A stretch of 64,000 bases of DNA from Lentzea alba. GTDB lineage: Bacteria > Actinomycetota > Actinomycetes > Mycobacteriales > Pseudonocardiaceae. The DNA lies in assembly GCF_011067745.1 (NCBI RefSeq), contig NZ_JAAMPJ010000003.1, positions 648,497-712,496 of the forward strand, written 5' to 3'. The position numbers were made by a program, and so were the translations under genes. The notes under the pieces were generated by a model. The model did not search any database. It was not told where the DNA came from and worked only from the letters and a program-made list of their open reading frames with translations. This document shows positions 62,135-64,000 of the stretch, in pieces (position 1 is the first letter of the stretch; every line of letters starts with the position of its first letter).

Positions 62135-63280
62135 TCATGCGGTTATGGAGGAGCCCTCTCGGCGCGCCGCGGCCAGATCCGCCCGCTCGTACACCGCCAC
62201 CATCTCCGCGGCCAGGCGGGCGGTGGGATAGCGCGCCGCCATCCGGTCCCGCGCGGCCGAGCCGAACTCCTGCAACAGGGTCTCGTCACCGAGCGACCGC
62301 CGCAACGCCCGAGTCAGCGCTCGGACGTCATGTGGCGCAACGAGAAGGCCGGTGACGTCGTGCACCACGACGTCGGCCAGCGCTCCCACCGCGGTCGCCA
62401 CGACGGGGACACCGCACGCCATCGCTTCGAGCGCCAGGATCCCGAACGGCTCGGCGTCCGGCGTGCACACCACGACATCCGCCGACCGCAGCAACGCCGG
62501 TCGCTTCAGGCGGGGCACCGCACCGGCGAACACGACCCGGTCCGCCAGCCCCCGCTCGCGCGCACGTCTCTGCCACCGGGTGCGAGCGTCCTCGCCGACC
62601 ACCACGAGTTCGGTTTCGTCTAATGTGGACAGGGCGGTGATGAGCTCGCCAAAACCGTTGGCCGACTTGGGATCGTCCGCGGTGACGACGCGTTTGAACC
62701 GGCCGCGCGTGATGGCGGGACCGTCCGGGTGGAACAGCTCCAGGTCCACCCCGCAGGGCACCGTCGAGCTCCGCGTGCGCCGCACTCCGAGCGCCTGCAG
62801 CCGCGCGGCCTCGGCGGAGCTGGTCGCCACCGACCACGCGGCTTCGCGGGCGACGAGGGCCTCGGCGTCGGAGCGTTGTGGCGCGGTGTGCGTCCCGAGC
62901 CCGTGGGGTGAATGCACGACCGGTATCTGGAGGCGACGTGCACCGAGCACCGCCGCCAGCCCGGACGTCCAGTGGTGTGCGTGCACGACGTCCGGCGGCC
63001 GCAGCCGCCACTCGTCGGCGAGGAACCCGGCGAAGTCACCGAGGTGCGCCACCACCGCGTCTTCGGTCAGTTCCTCGGCCGGGCCCGCGCACACCCGCAC
63101 CAGTTCGTACCCGTCGCCGGTGCGCACCCGCTCGGGCGACGACGGCTCCGCACGCCGGGTGTAGACGGTGACTTCGTGGCCCAGGGCGGTCATCGCCGCC
63201 GAAAGCTCGGCGACGTGCGCGCCTTGGCCGAGGTCTCGAGCAAGCGGACTCGCCTGCTCGGACACCATTGCGATCTTCAT
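62135..63280 (-). CDS. GT4-family glycosyltransferase
   Basis: A 381-residue GT-B enzyme: KIAMVSEQASPLARDLGQGAHVAEL (split) at the N-terminus with HVAELSAAM, HHWTSGLAA, a nucleotide-sugar region DAEPFGILALEAMACG with the E-x7-E motif, and GLLVAPHD. No transmembrane segment. Start ATG 63280 is the family start; longer in-frame upstream starts are rejected. Donor and acceptor are unknown. The 230-bp gap 63281-63510 holds no gene apart from a stress-type promoter. Confidence 0.9.
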   Translation of the reverse strand: MKIAMVSEQASPLARDLGQGAHVAELSAAMTALGHEVTVYTRRAEPSSPERVRTGDGYELVRVCAGPAEELTEDAVVAHLGDFAGFLADEWRLRPPDVVHAHHWTSGLAAVLGARRLQIPVVHSPHGLGTHTAPQRSDAEALVAREAAWSVATSSAEAARLQALGVRRTRSSTVPCGVDLELFHPDGPAITRGRFKRVVTADDPKSANGFGELITALSTLDETELVVVGEDARTRWQRRARERGLADRVVFAGAVPRLKRPALLRSADVVVCTPDAEPFGILALEAMACGVPVVATAVGALADVVVHDVTGLLVAPHDVRALTRALRRSLGDETLLQEFGSAARDRMAARYPTARLAAEMVAVYERADLAAARREGSSITA

Positions 63281-63369
63281 CCGCTCAGCTCCTCGGCTGA
63301 CGGACGGACAGCACGAACCGCGTCCGCCAGCGTCGTGTGCACCGAGCTGGTCACTCAACCCGACAGACT

Positions 63370-63394
63370 GTTTCCGGTAATAACCTGACCGTAT
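63370..63394 (+). promoter_or_regulatory. Possible SigB-like promoter upstream of STAS gene
   Basis: GTTTCC (63370-63375), 13 bp, CCGTAT (63389-63394) has the spacing of the pair at 57383 and matches GTTT and GTAT of the consensus. A 116-nt leader to the ATG follows. Moderate only. Confidence 0.4.
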
Positions 63395-63510
63395 TGGGGA
63401 AAGCCGTCCTCCACAAGCGGTCGACAGACACGTTTGGCCCTGGCGGAACCGGGTACTCACCGCGAACACCGTGGCGGCAGCGCCATTTCCGGCAGGGAAG
63501 AGGCGTCGGC

Positions 63511-63876
63511 ATGACCGAGCCGGCCGCGAGAACATCACCCGTCTCAGTGCGCACCACTCGCATGCACGATCAGGTACCCGTCACCGCCGTGCGCGGTGAG
63601 ATCGACATGGGCACCGAACAGCTGATCCAGGACGCCGTCGGCGCGGAGCTCGCGGAGAGACCCGCCCTGCTCGTCCTCGACCTGACCGAGGTCGGCTACA
63701 TGGGGTCGGTGGGGCTCAACCTGCTCGTCTGCAACCACGTCCGAGCACGTGACCAGGGCACCCGGCTCGCGGTGGTGGCAAGTGGCGGCTTCGTTCGCCG
63801 GGCGCTGGTGCTGAGCGGTGTCGACAACCTGCTGGAGCTGCACCACGACCTGGAGTCCGCGTTGCGGAGCGGCTAG
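63511..63876 (+). CDS. STAS-domain anti-sigma factor antagonist
   Basis: A 121-residue SpoIIAA/RsbV-like protein: VTAVRGEIDMGT, LVLDLTEVGYMGSVGLNLLV with the phosphorylatable Ser in MGSVG (usually DSSG or DSTG), and a C-terminal GVDNLLELHHDLESAL. Expected to bind an HATPase kinase and release a sigma factor when dephosphorylated. GAAGAGG precedes the ATG. The IS element starts immediately after its stop codon. Confidence 0.88.
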   Translation: MTEPAARTSPVSVRTTRMHDQVPVTAVRGEIDMGTEQLIQDAVGAELAERPALLVLDLTEVGYMGSVGLNLLVCNHVRARDQGTRLAVVASGGFVRRALVLSGVDNLLELHHDLESALRSG

Positions 63877-64000
63877 GGCGTGTCCTGCGGATCTTTCTCA
63901 TGATCGTGTGCAGATGATGATGTGTGGTCGGACGTGGTGAGCTGACGGACAAGGCCTGGGCTGCGATCGCGCCGTTGCTGCCCGCGCAGAACGGGCAGCG
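63877..64000 (+). mobile_element. Left end of an IS5-type insertion sequence (truncated by window)
   Basis: GGCGTGTCCTGCGGATC directly after the STAS stop resembles the terminal inverted repeat of actinobacterial IS5-family elements, and a transposase frame begins 47 bp inside. The right end is outside the window, so the repeat cannot be confirmed. Confidence 0.7.
63924..64000 (+). CDS. IS5-family transposase, N-terminal fragment
   Basis: From GTG 63924 the frame reads VVGRGELTDKAWAAIAPLLP, which matches the N-terminal 'LTDxxWxxIxPLLP' motif of IS5-type (IS427/IS1031-like) transposases. It runs off the window, so the catalytic residues are not visible. Confidence 0.75.
   Translation, partial: MVGRGELTDKAWAAIAPLLPAQNGQ

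Overview
The window is high-GC DNA with GTG/ATG starts, stop/start overlaps and proteins typical of a saprophytic filamentous actinomycete. The Thr-rich linkers, many secreted CAZymes and partner-switching stress proteins fit a Pseudonocardiales-type soil organism such as the Lentzea/Saccharothrix group. That placement is an inference, since no rRNA or other phylogenetic marker is present. No tRNA, rRNA, CRISPR array, origin or prophage was seen.

From 1 to 6.1 kb lies a plant-cell-wall block: the end of an X2-type glycosidase, a CE2-like SGNH esterase and a bacterial expansin (translationally coupled), a GH6 cellulase with CBM2 behind a perfect CebR-type box, a Cip1-like protein, and a GH5_8 mannanase whose CBM2 is broken by a frameshift. 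From 6.1 to 9.1 kb is a GntR / NCS1 permease / hydantoin-allantoin racemase unit. From 9.1 to 14 kb are a CE12 esterase, a GH2 enzyme and a CE1 esterase.

From 14 to 22.7 kb a seven-gene minus-strand operon (binding protein, two permeases, 2-hydroxyacid dehydrogenase, DUF2264 protein, GH30 endo-beta-1,6-galactanase) stands opposite a DeoR-headed regulator with a LacI-type sensor. It looks like an arabinogalactan-type utilisation locus. A 57-bp perfect palindrome lies in frame inside the DUF2264 gene. From 22.8 to 32.9 kb is a xylan locus: GH30_7-like enzyme, aldose epimerase, GH3, LacI regulator, and divergently an ABC importer plus GH10 xylanase. From 32.9 to 40.1 kb is a GH38 alpha-mannosidase operon with its own importer. 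A divergent unknown toroid-like protein and a PAP2 phosphatase fused to an autotransporter-type repeat follow. From 44.6 to 50.4 kb is an importer / Gfo-Idh-MocA / PmoA-DUF6807 / cupin operon of unknown substrate. Four CUT1 importers are present and none has an ATPase gene, so a shared MsiK-like ATPase elsewhere is implied. Closely related operators (GGAAAGCGCTTTCC type) sit at the mannosidase operon, the DUF6807 operon and the CE12 gene, which suggests one regulon.

From 50.5 to 57.3 kb are small housekeeping and regulatory units: CGNR regulator, phosphodiesterase, LysE/Lrp, F420-type oxidoreductases, deaminase, glutathione peroxidase, TetR/SDR. From 57.4 to 63.9 kb is a stress region: three overlapping envelope-protein genes behind two tandem SigB-like promoters, two small acidic genes, a PAS-PP2C-HATPase-STAS protein, a glycosyltransferase and a STAS antagonist. 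The window ends inside an IS5-type insertion sequence that begins directly after the STAS stop codon.
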